DNA from: CBDCYN01 sp965224205 | GTDB lineage: Bacteria > Planctomycetota > Phycisphaerae > Phycisphaerales > Phycisphaeraceae | Direction: 5' to 3' | Assembly: GCA_965224205.1 (NCBI GenBank) | Contig: CBDCYN010000009.1 | Coordinates: forward strand, 62,001 to 126,000 | Length of the DNA stretch: 64,000 bases | In this document: one piece after another, positions 1 to 9,249 of the stretch | Layout: every line of letters begins with the position of its first letter | Position numbering within the stretch: the stretch's first letter is position 1 | Program-made: the position numbers and the translations under genes | Notes under the pieces: model-generated | Seen by the model: the letters and a program-made list of their open reading frames with translations, nothing else | The model's database searches: none | Told to the model about the DNA's origin: nothing

Positions 1-1039
1 CGTCGTGGTTGCGCAGCTGCGCGATGCACTGGCGTACCTCGTCAAACACCATCTTCTCGCACACTTCGATCTGCTGACTTCGTTTCTGGTGGGTCTGAGC
101 CGCGACGCCGTGCAGGTCGTCGAGGTTGTACAGGTACACGTTCTTGAAGCTGCCCACGGTCGGCTCGATGTTTCGAGGAACCGCGATATCGATCAGGAAC
201 AGCGGGCGGCTGCGGCGGCGACGCAGGATCGGCTCGAACCGTTCAGCCGTGATGATCGGCTGCTGGGCCGCAGCGCTGGTGACGACGATGTCGGCCTCGG
301 TTAGCAGGGCATCGAGGTCCTCGATCGTCCTGGCCCCGCCGGCGGTTCCTGCTAACCCTAACTTCTCAACCAACGCCGTCGCACGGGGCAGCGAACGATT
401 CGTAAGCCACAGCTTCGCGGGGCGCAGGTCCATGAGGTGGCGGAGGGTGACCTTGGCCATTTCGCCAGCCCCAATCCCGACGACGGTCTTGTTATCGAAC
501 CGCTCAAAAATCTGTTTAGCGAAGTCGACCACGATCGACCCGATCGAGACCCGGCCGGTGTCGATCCCGGTTGTCGTGCGCACCTGCTTGCCGACCGCGA
601 TCGCCCGCTGGAACACCAGGTGCATCGCCGGGCCCACGGCGCCCTGGTTCGTCGCGGATTCGTACGCACGTTTAACCTGCCCCAAGATCTGTGGCTCGCC
701 CAGGACCATCGAATCCAACCCCGCCGCCACGCGGAACAGGTGGGCCACCGCCTGATCGTCTTCGCGGCTGATGGATACCGACCGCAGCTGATCGTGGCTC
801 ACGGACCGGTCACGGGCCAGGAACGCCAGGGCCTTTTCCATGACTGGCGGCCCAGGCTGCGGGCTGGCCAGGTACAGCTCGGTGCGGTTGCAGGTCGATA
901 GGACCACCGCTTCGGAGCCCGGGAACAGCCCCAACAGATCCCCGACCGCGGTTTCGTGCTGTTGGGGGCTGTAGGAAAGTCGCTCCCGCAGCTCGACCCC
1001 GGCGGTGCGGTGGTTAACCCCGACGAGAGTGATTTTCAT
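1..1039 (-). CDS. hemA: Glutamyl-tRNA reductase, 3' end outside window
   Basis: Reduces glutamyl-tRNA to glutamate-1-semialdehyde, the first step of tetrapyrrole synthesis in the C5 pathway. Reading the minus strand from the ATG at 1037-1039 gives MKITLVGVNHRTAGVELRER, then the catalytic-Cys motif STCNRTELY, the dimer/substrate motif VLGEPQILGQVK, and a Rossmann segment (VVGIGAGEMAK) followed by LFLIDIAVPRNIEP. All are family hallmarks. The frame stays open to base 1, so about 346 codons are visible and the C-terminal dimerisation domain is cut off by the window edge. The start overlaps the stop of the upstream CcsA/HemX-like gene as ATGA, suggesting translational coupling. Confidence 0.95.
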   Translation of the reverse strand, partial: MKITLVGVNHRTAGVELRERLSYSPQQHETAVGDLLGLFPGSEAVVLSTCNRTELYLASPQPGPPVMEKALAFLARDRSVSHDQLRSVSISREDDQAVAHLFRVAAGLDSMVLGEPQILGQVKRAYESATNQGAVGPAMHLVFQRAIAVGKQVRTTTGIDTGRVSIGSIVVDFAKQIFERFDNKTVVGIGAGEMAKVTLRHLMDLRPAKLWLTNRSLPRATALVEKLGLAGTAGGARTIEDLDALLTEADIVVTSAAAQQPIITAERFEPILRRRRSRPLFLIDIAVPRNIEPTVGSFKNVYLYNLDDLHGVAAQTHQKRSQQIEVCEKMVFDEVRQCIAQLRNHD

Positions 1040-1977
1040 CGCCGACCCCCTTGTTCGAGGGCCGGGCCGGTTGGCTTGAGGCGCGACGCGTGGCACAGGT
1101 CCGCAGATCCGCCACGATACCCCGCGGTGATGGTCGAGCTAGACTTAGGGATCGCGGTGGCGACCGCGAAGGTCATCAGCAGCAGGACCAGGCCCGCGAT
1201 GCTCAGCCACGCCGCGCGGCTACCCCGAAATAAGACCGCGTGTTTGACGTTCATCACGATCGCGTAGATGACCCACGCCGAGCACGCCAGCAAGACCTTC
1301 GACCAGAACTGCCAGTCCGCCGTGGCCCACGAGCTGTACGAAGAGATCTGGATGATAAAACCCGTGATTAGCCCGATCGTCAAGAACCCGAACCCGCTGG
1401 TGGTGGTGGAGATGATCAGCGACTCGGTGGTCTCGAGGCTGGCCATCCTCCGACCGCCCCTTAGATTTTCTTTTCGGCGTAACGCCCGTTGGACATACAG
1501 AAACATGCCCCCCGCGACCGCGGCGATCGCAAAGAACAGTGTGCCCAGGTAGACCCCCGCTAGATGGACCGTCATCCATACCGAATCGATCTGGAACGGA
1601 TGAAACGTCCAGGCGCTGGCGCACACCGACCACGCTAGTATAAGCGACACCACCGGCAGGGCGAACGGGACCAGGCCCCGGACCTTCGTACGGGATTGAA
1701 GGTACAGCACCATCACCGCCAAGAGGGTCGCGATCAGCAGCAACCCGTCGACGTGGGCTTTAAGCGGTTGCCAGCCGTGGTGGACCCACGTCGCCCGGTA
1801 CACGAACAGCGCCATACTGCCTAGGGTGCACAGCCCGATCAGGGAGTATTGAGTCTTGCGCAACGCCCGCCCCGCTTTGGGCCGGACCAGCCAGATCCCC
1901 GATAGCACACTGGCCGCGATCGACAGCAGCGTCAGGACAGTCAGGCTTGCGGTGGTGATCCAGTGGGGCGTGTGCAC
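1036..1977 (-). CDS. CcsA/HemX-type cytochrome c assembly membrane protein
   Basis: About 313 residues with roughly eight hydrophobic segments, beginning with a strong helix at residues 8-30. A conserved-looking Trp/His stretch near residues 205-245 (SSYSSWATADWQFWSK) resembles the Trp-rich region of the CcsA/CcmC/HemX superfamily, although the classical WWD signature is degenerate. Members handle haem for cytochrome c maturation or affect HemA levels. It lies directly upstream of hemA with a 4-base overlap, the usual hemX-hemA arrangement, so a HemX role is as likely as CcsA. The last 30 residues are polar and probably disordered. Confidence 0.8.
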   Translation of the reverse strand: MHTPHWITTASLTVLTLLSIAASVLSGIWLVRPKAGRALRKTQYSLIGLCTLGSMALFVYRATWVHHGWQPLKAHVDGLLLIATLLAVMVLYLQSRTKVRGLVPFALPVVSLILAWSVCASAWTFHPFQIDSVWMTVHLAGVYLGTLFFAIAAVAGGMFLYVQRALRRKENLRGGRRMASLETTESLIISTTTSGFGFLTIGLITGFIIQISSYSSWATADWQFWSKVLLACSAWVIYAIVMNVKHAVLFRGSRAAWLSIAGLVLLLMTFAVATAIPKSSSTITAGYRGGSADLCHASRLKPTGPALEQGGRR

Positions 1978-2157
1978 TTGGGGGTCTGGGTGGGCAGCTA
2001 TTCACGGGGCCATCGGGGGCGGAGTTGACACGAAACAATTCGAACAAGCCATGAAATCTTAAAAGAGTGTTATACGCCTAATATCTCAATACACCGCGTC
2101 AGGGGTGCTTTTGACATCGAACATTTCTTTACCGTACGCACGCTTCATGCCGTGTAT

Positions 2158-2829
2158 TCATCCGGGATCGGGATAGTTCGGCTCCCGCTCACGTCCCGAT
2201 CGGGCTTCGGTCGCTGAAGCGAGGACCTGCTGACAATATCGGTGAAGCTCGGCTTCTCCGCCCATTTTAAGCTTTTCCATGGCGGTCGGGCTGGCCATCT
2301 GCCGCAACGTCTCGGTGCGGGGTTGGGGCTGGGCGATGAGCTTCATGGCCTGGTCCCGATAAGCAGCGACGACCTGGAGCAAGACCGCCCAGTGAGGGTC
2401 GAGGTGGCGGGACAAGTCGCGGCGGATCGACGCCGCTGCCGAGGCGCTGATCCCACTGGTGGACACCGCGATCGTGACGGGCCCGTGACGGGCGTGAGCG
2501 GGGATAACCAGGTCGCCTTGCCGCGGCTCGTGTGCGTTGTTGACCAGGACCGCGGCCTGCCGGGCATCAGCAGCGACCCTACGGTTGACGTGCGGGTCGT
2601 CCGTGGCGATCACGACGAGGTAAGCCCCGTCTAGGTCCCGCGTACGGTAAGGCCGCTGACGGATGGCGACCCCGAGCTCGACGATCTCTTGATCCACAGC
2701 CGGGGCAACGACGAGAACAGCCGCATCGGCTTCCAACAACGCCCTGACACGACGCAGAGCCACCCTTCCGCCACCGACGACCACGCAAAGGCGGCCCTCA
2801 ACCCATAGCATCACCGGCAGGGCTGTCAT
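2158..2829 (-). CDS. Precorrin-2 dehydrogenase / sirohaem synthase N-terminal type
   Basis: Of 223 residues, the N-terminal Rossmann domain (residues 1-115) opens with LPVMLWVEGRLCVVVGGGRVALRR, the GxGxxA-like NAD site of the Met8p/CysG-N family. It is followed by VVIATDDPHVNRRVAADAR and LVNNAHEPRQGDLVIPA, where the Asp and Asn-Asn positions are typical. A helical dimerisation part carries STSGISASAAASIRRDL. The enzyme oxidises precorrin-2 to sirohydrochlorin and may insert iron; no methyltransferase domain is fused. It lies 180 bases upstream of the ccsA/hemX-hemA pair on the same strand, which suits a shared tetrapyrrole role. The tail is polar. Confidence 0.88.
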   Translation of the reverse strand: MTALPVMLWVEGRLCVVVGGGRVALRRVRALLEADAAVLVVAPAVDQEIVELGVAIRQRPYRTRDLDGAYLVVIATDDPHVNRRVAADARQAAVLVNNAHEPRQGDLVIPAHARHGPVTIAVSTSGISASAAASIRRDLSRHLDPHWAVLLQVVAAYRDQAMKLIAQPQPRTETLRQMASPTAMEKLKMGGEAELHRYCQQVLASATEARSGREREPNYPDPG

Positions 2830-3594
2830 GGCTGTCCATCATAGGCGATGAAAGATGAGGGATCACGTTATAGACCATGAATCAGCGGAATCCGAGCGAT
2901 AACGTCCTGAATCATGCGCACATTTGAAAAGGCAGTTCTCCAGGTGGATGGTGTTGGTGAGTTAAACAACCCCATTCAAGGAGAACTGCAATGGATCAGG
3001 GTACTGGATCGGACCGCGGGATGAAAGAGGTGTTTCGGATCGACGAGGCGAAGGTTCGGGGTCACGTGGACCGGGTGGTACGTGAGTCCGTGGAGCAGAC
3101 GTTGAACCAGCTGCTGGATGCCGAAGCCGAGGTGTTGTGCGGGGCTGGGCGGTATGAGCGCAGCGATGCCCGCAAGGATACGCGGGCGGGCCACTACCAG
3201 CGGAAGCTTCACACGAAGGCGGGTCAGGTGTCGTTGAAGGTGCCACGGCTGCAGAGCTTGCCGTTCGAGACGCAGATCATCGAGCGGTACAAGCGTCGCG
3301 AGTCGTCGGTGGAAGAGGCGTTGATCGAGATGTATCTGGCCGGGGTGAGCGTGCGTCGGGTCGAAGACATCACGCAGGCGTTGTGGGGCACGAAGGTCAG
3401 TCCTTCGACGGTCAGCGAGCTGAATCAGAAGGTCTATCAACAGATCGAGCAGTGGCGGAACAAGCCGATCGAAGGTGAACACCCGTATGTATACCTTCCT
3501 CGGGTGAGTTTGTCTGATCGGTAGAATAGGCTGACGTTAGCGGTTTGATTTTACTACGAAGTCACTGGACACAGGAGGCATGGATGCTTCAGAT

Positions 3595-4834
3595 CAGGGC
3601 CGTTTAATTCTCTGTTGGTGATCCTCGGATGAGTGCAAGGGCTTCGTGGGGTTGGGCGGCGTAGCGTCGCAAGGCGGCGGCTTTATTCTTCCAGCCGGCG
3701 TGGTTGAGAACCGTCACAGCCAAGTTGCGGATCGCCGCGAGGTTCTGCGGAGCCTGGCCGGTCCGCACACGGCAGGCGTCTTCCCCAAACGTCACGTCCC
3801 GGACGTAGTGCAAGCGGTTTTCGATCCCCCAGTGGCCGCGGGTGAGTTCAAGCAAGCGGGTGGCATCGGCTCGATCCCGCGAGAGGCTGGTGATCCCGTA
3901 GGCCACTTCCGTTGTGGTCTGATTTCGGACCGTGCGGGTGCGTTCGAGTCGAAAGACCTGCTTGACCCCCGGCCAGTCCAGGTAGCCGTTGAGGGCGGTG
4001 GTGCTGGTGAGCTTGCGGGCTTCGATCCGGCCGTGGCCCTTGTTGAGGCTTGAAGCGGTCTGCTGTTCTTGGCGGCTCAGCCGCTGCTCACGCTCAGAAC
4101 TCGGGGCGTCGTCGTGGGGTTTGAACGCGTCGGCGATCGCTTCTTGGAGTTGAGCTTGGTTGGCCTTGACGGCCCAGAGATAATCCCCTTTTTCTTGAGG
4201 ATTTTCCGCGATAGATCCTTCTGGCAAAACATCGCGTCGCCCGTGACCACCGCCCCTTGCACGTCGATCACATCCAACATCGCCAGGGCGGTCTTGTGCT
4301 CGTTGGTGGAAGCCGCCACCGCCATCTGACCGATCGCCGCTTGAGCTTCGTGTGCGTAAGCCGCCAGCAGGTGGATCCCCGGCAGTGGCTCGCCTTGTGT
4401 ACCGCATAGCCGCTTGCCGTCGACCGCGATCGCCTTCCACCCGGCGATCCGACGACCCCCCAGCCAGCGGCGGATCGCCCGCTCGAACATCGTCGTGTCG
4501 AGCACTTTGAACACATTGTGGAACGTGGCTTTGCACGGCGAGCGATCCCGGGTAAACCCCAGCAGCCGCGTGAATGGCTCTCCGCGATCCCGGGCAAACT
4601 GGGCGATCGCCTCGAGGCTGCGTGCCCCCCCGAGCATCGCCACCGTGGTCAGCGTCAAGATCGCCGACAACGGGTGACGACGTCCCGACGGATTCCGTGG
4701 GTCCGGGATCTCGCTAAACACAACAGATAACGGTTGATCGGACATCGTCAGGTCCTCCATGACCTCAGGGGCTAACGCCAAACTCTACCTTAATCTCATC
4801 GGCTATCCCTACGACAGAGAATTAAACGGCCCTG
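3595..4834 (-). mobile_element. ISAs1-family element, complete with 10-bp target duplication
   Basis: A 1240-bp element with 20-bp perfect terminal inverted repeats (3595-3614 cagggccgtttaattctctg; complement at 4815-4834). It is bordered by the direct repeat tgcttcagat at 3585-3594 and 4835-4844. It landed four codons into the IS630 transposase gene, oriented against it. Confidence 0.93.
3604..4745 (-). pseudogene. ISAs1-family transposase with a frameshift
   Basis: The upstream part (4745 to about 4190) begins MSDQPLSVVFSEIPDPR, with a DUF4372/ISAs1-type N-terminus, IAVDGKRLCGTQG and VVTGDAMFCQKDLSRKIL. The downstream part continues in another frame with GDYLWAVKANQAQLQEAI and the C-terminal hallmarks RGHWGIENRLHYVRDVTFGED and ALRRYAAQPHEAL. 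The frames meet near 4190 in a run of A and G (aagaaaaagggg). The span is 1142 bases, one short of a multiple of three, so a single-base deletion explains it. ISAs1 transposases are normally one frame, so this copy is probably dead. Confidence 0.85.
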
Positions 4835-5341
4835 TGCTTCAGATCACATTGACGGACGATGCGGTGGCGGCGTTGGATCGGGGGCGTTTTAGCGATCCAG
4901 ATCCGCGGGTGCGGCGGAAGTTGCAGGTGGTTTGGCTCAAGAGCCATGGGTTGGCACATCGGCAGATCGCGGCCTTGGCAGGGGTCAGCAGCCGGACGGT
5001 GCAGCGTTATTTGAATACGTACCTCGACGGTGGGATCGAGGCGTTGAGGCAAAACGGCTACCGGGGTCAGCCCAGTCAATTGAACGCGCACGGCCCGAAG
5101 GTCAAGGCGTCTTTGGAACAACACCCGCCGTCGACGATCCACGAGGCGAGCCATCAGATCACGCAACTCACCGGTCTGCGTCGCGGCCCGACGCAAGTGC
5201 GAGCTTTTTTGAAACGGCTGGGTCTGCGTCGTCGCAAGCTCGGGGGTGTGCCGGGCAAGCTTGATCAGGCCAAGCATCAACAGCAGCGTGAATTCCTTGA
5301 ACAGACCCTCGATCCGGCTTTGGACGAAGCCGAACGGGGTA

Positions 5342-6614
5342 ATCTGTATTAGTTAAGACTTCATCTGACGCTTCCGTTAATCTTTGTTTCTCACAGAAGG
5401 AGACCGTCAGATGACCACCGACCAGAAGATCATTGCCAACAAAGTGGGGTTGCTCAAGCTGGCCCAGGCGCTGGGCAGCGTGTCGCAGGCGTGCAAGGTG
5501 ATGGGGTATTCTCGAGACAGTTTCTACCGGTTCAAGCAGCTCTACGACCAGGGCGGGGAGTTGGCCCTTCAAGAGATCAGCCGCAAGAAGCCGATCCTGG
5601 CCAACCGCGTCGACCCCGAGATCGAGCAAGCCGTGGTCGCGTTCGCGATCGAGCAGCCCGCTTACGGGCAGGTGCGGGTGTCGAACGAACTCAAGAAGCA
5701 AGGCAAGCTCATCTCACCGGGCGGGGTGCGAAGCGTGTGGCTGCGGCATGATCTTGAGACGTTCAAGAAGCGACTCAAGGCACTCGAAGCCAAGATGGCT
5801 CAGGACCCCGACCACACCGTGCTGACCGAAGCCCAGGTCGTGGCGTTGGAAAAAGCCAAGCAAGACAAGCAGGCCCACGGTGAAATTGAAACCGAACACC
5901 CCGGCTACCTCGGGGCTCAAGACACGTATTACGTGGGCACGATCAAGGGCGTGGGCCGGATCTATCAGCAGACGTTTATCGATACGTATACGCGGGTGGC
6001 GCACGCAAAGCTCTATGATCGCAAGAACGCCCTCGTGGCCGCGGATCTGCTCAACGACCGGGTGATCCCGTGGTACGAACAGCACGACGTGGACCTGCTA
6101 CGCATCCTCACCGACCGCGGCACGGAGTACTGCGGGAATCGTGAGCACCACGAATATCAGCTGTACCTGGCGATCGAGGACATCGATCACACCAAGACCA
6201 AAGCCCGAAGCCCGCAGACCAACGGGATCTGCGAACGGCTGCACAAGACGATGCAGGACGAGTTTTATAGCATCGCGTTCCGCAAGAAGATCTACACGAG
6301 CCTCGAAGAACTCCAAGCCGACTTGGATGCGTGGCTGGTGACGTACAATGAACAGCGACCCCACAGCGGCCGCTACTGTTACGGCAAGACCCCGATGGCG
6401 ACGTTCAAGGATTCGATCCCGTTAGCCCACGCCAAGCGGCTCGATGGCTCTTCTCTAGAAGGGGTTCGGGTGAGCGAAGCGAACGAGAGCCGAGCCGAGG
6501 ATCTGGGCGTCACCCAAGGCGCGATCGAGGCGCGGACGAAAGACACTCGAAGCGGCAGTCTTGCTGTTGCCAGATAACTCTCGCGTGTCAGATGAAGTGG
6601 TGGCTAGTACAGGT
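5342..6614 (+). mobile_element. IS481-type element, copy 1
   Basis: A 1273-bp element whose limits are set by comparison with the inverted copy at 7962-9234: identity stops at the same base at each end. Ends are imperfect inverted repeats: left tctgtattag then cttcatctgac, right complement cctgtactag then cttcatctgac. No target duplication is seen. Its excision between 5341 and 6615 restores the IS630 frame exactly. Confidence 0.87.
5411..6577 (+). CDS. IS481-type DDE transposase, copy 1
   Basis: A protein of 388 residues starting at the ATG at 5411, preceded by gaaggag at good spacing. An N-terminal helix-turn-helix (NKVGLLKLAQALGSVSQACK then GYSRDSFYRFKQLYD) is followed by an integrase core with YYVGTIKGVGRIYQQTFIDTYTR, LTDRGTEYCGN and HTKTKARSPQTNGICERLHKT, giving the DDE residues. 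It ends with a basic tail. The encoded protein is identical to that of copy 2. It is intact and could be active. Confidence 0.9.
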   Translation: MTTDQKIIANKVGLLKLAQALGSVSQACKVMGYSRDSFYRFKQLYDQGGELALQEISRKKPILANRVDPEIEQAVVAFAIEQPAYGQVRVSNELKKQGKLISPGGVRSVWLRHDLETFKKRLKALEAKMAQDPDHTVLTEAQVVALEKAKQDKQAHGEIETEHPGYLGAQDTYYVGTIKGVGRIYQQTFIDTYTRVAHAKLYDRKNALVAADLLNDRVIPWYEQHDVDLLRILTDRGTEYCGNREHHEYQLYLAIEDIDHTKTKARSPQTNGICERLHKTMQDEFYSIAFRKKIYTSLEELQADLDAWLVTYNEQRPHSGRYCYGKTPMATFKDSIPLAHAKRLDGSSLEGVRVSEANESRAEDLGVTQGAIEARTKDTRSGSLAVAR

Positions 6615-7898
6615 GATCGCAGGTTTTTTTTGTAGACGCCTGCCACTTCGTCCATGGCGCGTTTCTGTGCTACGTGTGGTGCGTGGTGAGGCTGTTCATC
6701 CGCACGCCCACCGGCCGCCGCCGGCTGAACGTGTTGGGGGCGTTGGATTTCGTGACCCGAGAGTTGGTGACCGTCACGAACACGACGTACATCACGGCCC
6801 AAACGGTCTGCGAATTACTCGAGACGCTCGCGGGGCGTTACCCCGGCCAAGCGATCACCCTGGTGCTGGACAACGCGCGGTATCAACGCTGCCGGTTGGT
6901 CCAAGATCGGGCCGTGGGGTTGGGCATCGAGTTGATGTTCCTGCCGTCCTACTCGCCGCACCTGAACCTGATCGAACGGATCTGGGGCCTGCTCAAGAAA
7001 CGCTGCCTCAACGGCCGGTACTACGAAACGTTCGATCGATTTCAGCAAGCCATCCACGACGGCATCGCCAAGCTGGCCACCGACGACAAACCCAACGTCC
7101 AAACCCTCATCACCCGCAACTTCCAACACTTCAACAATCGGACAATCTTAGCCGCGTGAGGTATAGATCTCGACGGGATCAGCCTCAAACGCTCGTGGGG
7201 TGGTGAAGTTCGCAACGTGTCGGTGCTGGTGGCGATCGGCGTGGCGACGGACGGGTATCGTGAGGTGCTGGGGATCGCCGAGGGGGCCAAGGAAGACAAG
7301 GCGGGTTGGCTGGCGTTCCTGCGACACCTCAAGACGCGGGGCCTGCGTGGCGTGAAGCTGTTGATCAGCGATGCGTGTCTGGGTCTGGTCGAGTCGCTTG
7401 GCGAACTCTATCCCGAGTCGTTGTGGCAGCGGTGCGTGGTGCACTGGTACCGCAACGTGTTTAGCATCACCCCCAAGGGCAAGGTCCAGGAGGTGTCGGC
7501 GATGCTCAAGGCGATCCACGCCCAGGAAGATCGTGAAGCGGCGTTGAAGAAGGCCGAGGATGTGGCGAACAAGCTTGAGTCGATGAAACTGCCCAGGGCG
7601 GCCCAGCTGGTGCGTGCGTCGGTCGAACAGACGCTCAGCTACATGAGCTTCCCCCGTGAGCATTGGCTTCGGATCCGCACGAACAACCCGTTGGAGCGGA
7701 TCATGCGTGAGATCCGCCGACGCACTCGGGTGGTGGGCAGCTTCCCGGACGGGCAATCGGCGTTGATGCTCTCGGCAGCGAGGCTGCGACACGTCGCCGG
7801 TACCCGTTGGGGCACGCGGCGGTACTTGGATATGAAACGGCTCGACGAACAGGAACAACAACAGGAAGAACCGATGAGCGTGGCGGTGTAGCCGCGCG

Positions 7899-7961
7899 AA
7901 GTTTGGTTGCCCCTCCGCTCGGGCTCACTACGTTCGCCCTCACTGCGGGCCAACCAAACTT
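7899..7961. repeat. Hairpin at the IS256 right end
   Basis: An inverted repeat aagtttggttg (7899-7909) / caaccaaactt (7951-7961) separated by about 41 bases, lying between the IS256 transposase stop and its right terminal repeat. IS481 copy 2 is inserted immediately after it. It could act as a terminator for the transposase gene, but there is no T-run. Confidence 0.55.
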
Positions 7962-9234
7962 ACCTGTACTAGCCACCACTTCATCTGACACGCGAGAGTT
8001 ATCTGGCAACAGCAAGACTGCCGCTTCGAGTGTCTTTCGTCCGCGCCTCGATCGCGCCTTGGGTGACGCCCAGATCCTCGGCTCGGCTCTCGTTCGCTTC
8101 GCTCACCCGAACCCCTTCTAGAGAAGAGCCATCGAGCCGCTTGGCGTGGGCCAGCGGGATCGAGTCCTTGAACGTCGCCATCGGGGTCTTGCCGTAACAG
8201 TAGCGGCCGCTGTGGGGTCGCTGTTCATTGTACGTCACCAGCCACGCATCCAAGTCGGCTTGGAGTTCTTCGAGGCTCGTGTAGATCTTCTTGCGGAACG
8301 CGATGCTATAAAACTCGTCCTGCATCGTCTTGTGCAGCCGTTCGCAGATCCCGTTGGTCTGCGGGCTTCGGGCTTTGGTCTTGGTGTGATCGATGTCCTC
8401 GATCGCCAGGTACAGCTGATATTCGTGGTGCTCACGATTCCCGCAGTACTCCGTGCCGCGGTCGGTGAGGATGCGTAGCAGGTCCACGTCGTGCTGTTCG
8501 TACCACGGGATCACCCGGTCGTTGAGCAGATCCGCGGCCACGAGGGCGTTCTTGCGATCATAGAGCTTTGCGTGCGCCACCCGCGTATACGTATCGATAA
8601 ACGTCTGCTGATAGATCCGGCCCACGCCCTTGATCGTGCCCACGTAATACGTGTCTTGAGCCCCGAGGTAGCCGGGGTGTTCGGTTTCAATTTCACCGTG
8701 GGCCTGCTTGTCTTGCTTGGCTTTTTCCAACGCCACGACCTGGGCTTCGGTCAGCACGGTGTGGTCGGGGTCCTGAGCCATCTTGGCTTCGAGTGCCTTG
8801 AGTCGCTTCTTGAACGTCTCAAGATCATGCCGCAGCCACACGCTTCGCACCCCGCCCGGTGAGATGAGCTTGCCTTGCTTCTTGAGTTCGTTCGACACCC
8901 GCACCTGCCCGTAAGCGGGCTGCTCGATCGCGAACGCGACCACGGCTTGCTCGATCTCGGGGTCGACGCGGTTGGCCAGGATCGGCTTCTTGCGGCTGAT
9001 CTCTTGAAGGGCCAACTCCCCGCCCTGGTCGTAGAGCTGCTTGAACCGGTAGAAGCTATCCCGGGAATACCCCATCACCTTGCACGCCTGCGACACGCTG
9101 CCCAGCGCCTGGGCCAGCTTGAGCAACCCCACTTTGTTGGCAATGATCTTCTGGTCGGTGGTCATCTGACGGTCTCCTTCTGTGAGAAACAAAGATTAAC
9201 GGAAGCGTCAGATGAAGTCTTAACTAATACAGAT
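7962..9234 (-). mobile_element. IS481-type element, copy 2 (inverted)
   Basis: The same 1273-bp length as copy 1, in opposite orientation, inserted between the IS256 transposase stop and the IS256 right terminal repeat. Neither copy shows a target duplication, and in both the base run gatc directly abuts the element on its higher-coordinate side (6615, 9235). The pair forms long inverted repeats able to invert the 6615-7961 interval. Confidence 0.87.
7999..9165 (-). CDS. IS481-type DDE transposase, copy 2
   Basis: A protein of 388 residues, identical to copy 1, starting at the ATG at 9163-9165 behind gaaggag. At the DNA level it differs from copy 1 in two short patches of synonymous codons: four consecutive codons SRDS, and D and L codons within the KDSIPLAH stretch. 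It is intact, and presumably supplies transposase for both copies. Confidence 0.9.
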   Translation of the reverse strand: MTTDQKIIANKVGLLKLAQALGSVSQACKVMGYSRDSFYRFKQLYDQGGELALQEISRKKPILANRVDPEIEQAVVAFAIEQPAYGQVRVSNELKKQGKLISPGGVRSVWLRHDLETFKKRLKALEAKMAQDPDHTVLTEAQVVALEKAKQDKQAHGEIETEHPGYLGAQDTYYVGTIKGVGRIYQQTFIDTYTRVAHAKLYDRKNALVAADLLNDRVIPWYEQHDVDLLRILTDRGTEYCGNREHHEYQLYLAIEDIDHTKTKARSPQTNGICERLHKTMQDEFYSIAFRKKIYTSLEELQADLDAWLVTYNEQRPHSGRYCYGKTPMATFKDSIPLAHAKRLDGSSLEGVRVSEANESRAEDLGVTQGAIEARTKDTRSGSLAVAR

Positions 9235-9249
9235 GATCAAATGTGCGCA

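Larger units (their letters stand above)
3584..7159 (+). pseudogene. IS630-family transposase split by two insertions
   Basis: Three exactly joinable pieces: 3584-3594 (ATGCTTCAGAT), 4845-5341 and 6615-7159. They add to 1053 bases, 351 codons including the stop, giving an intact 350-residue reading frame once ISAs1 and IS481 are removed. The N-terminus has a helix-turn-helix (HRQIAALAGVSSRTVQRYL). The DDE triad sits at VFFVDACHF, LDNARYQ and LNLIERIW, as in IS630 DDE_3 enzymes. The middle join reads ERG-RSQ-VFFVDA. The gene is inactive in its present state. Confidence 0.88.
3492..7163 (+). mobile_element. IS630-family element inserted in IS256, itself carrying ISAs1 and IS481
   Basis: Flanked by TA dinucleotides at 3490-3491 and 7164-7165, the target duplication expected for IS630/Tc1-like elements. 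The outer ends are imperfect inverted repeats: left taccttcctcgggt, right complement tacctcacgcggct. Subtracting ISAs1 with its 10-bp duplication (1250 bp) and IS481 (1273 bp) leaves about 1149 bp, normal for IS630. A 90-base leader precedes the transposase start and holds an aggagg-like site near 3571. Confidence 0.88.
2991..7891 (+). pseudogene. IS256-family transposase split by an IS630 insertion
   Basis: The N-terminal part (2991-3491) starts MDQGTGSDRGMKEVF and runs to EGEHPYV; the C-terminal part (7166-7891) resumes DLDGISLKRSWGGEV and ends EEPMSVAV. The two pieces add to 1227 bases, exactly 409 codons, so excision of the insert with one TA restores an open 408-residue protein. Mutator/IS256 acidic residues are visible at VDLDGIS, LISDACLG and in REIRRRTRVVG. 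The protein is broken as it stands, because the reading frame runs into the IS630 end and stops at 3522-3524. Confidence 0.9.
2915..9249 (+). mobile_element. IS256-family element carrying nested insertions
   Basis: Outermost shell of a nest of insertion sequences. Ends are inferred from a 13-bp inverted repeat (tgcgcacatttga at 2915-2927, its complement at 9237-9249) that brackets the split IS256 transposase. No convincing target duplication is visible outside it (left ctgaatca, right acttgaca). Removing the IS630 insertion (3492-7163 plus one TA) and the second IS481 copy (7962-9234) leaves a compact element of about 1.39 kb, the usual IS256 size. Confidence 0.8.

Noticed and set aside
126..755. 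Long plus-strand open frames over the first kilobase
   Set aside because: They are the antisense shadow of hemA, whose minus-strand frame has all family motifs.
4180..4200. Programmed -1 frameshifting in ISAs1
   Set aside because: The slippery run lacks the canonical A-AAA-AAG arrangement in the zero frame (it is G-AAA-AAG), and ISAs1 transposases are normally one frame; a deletion is simpler.
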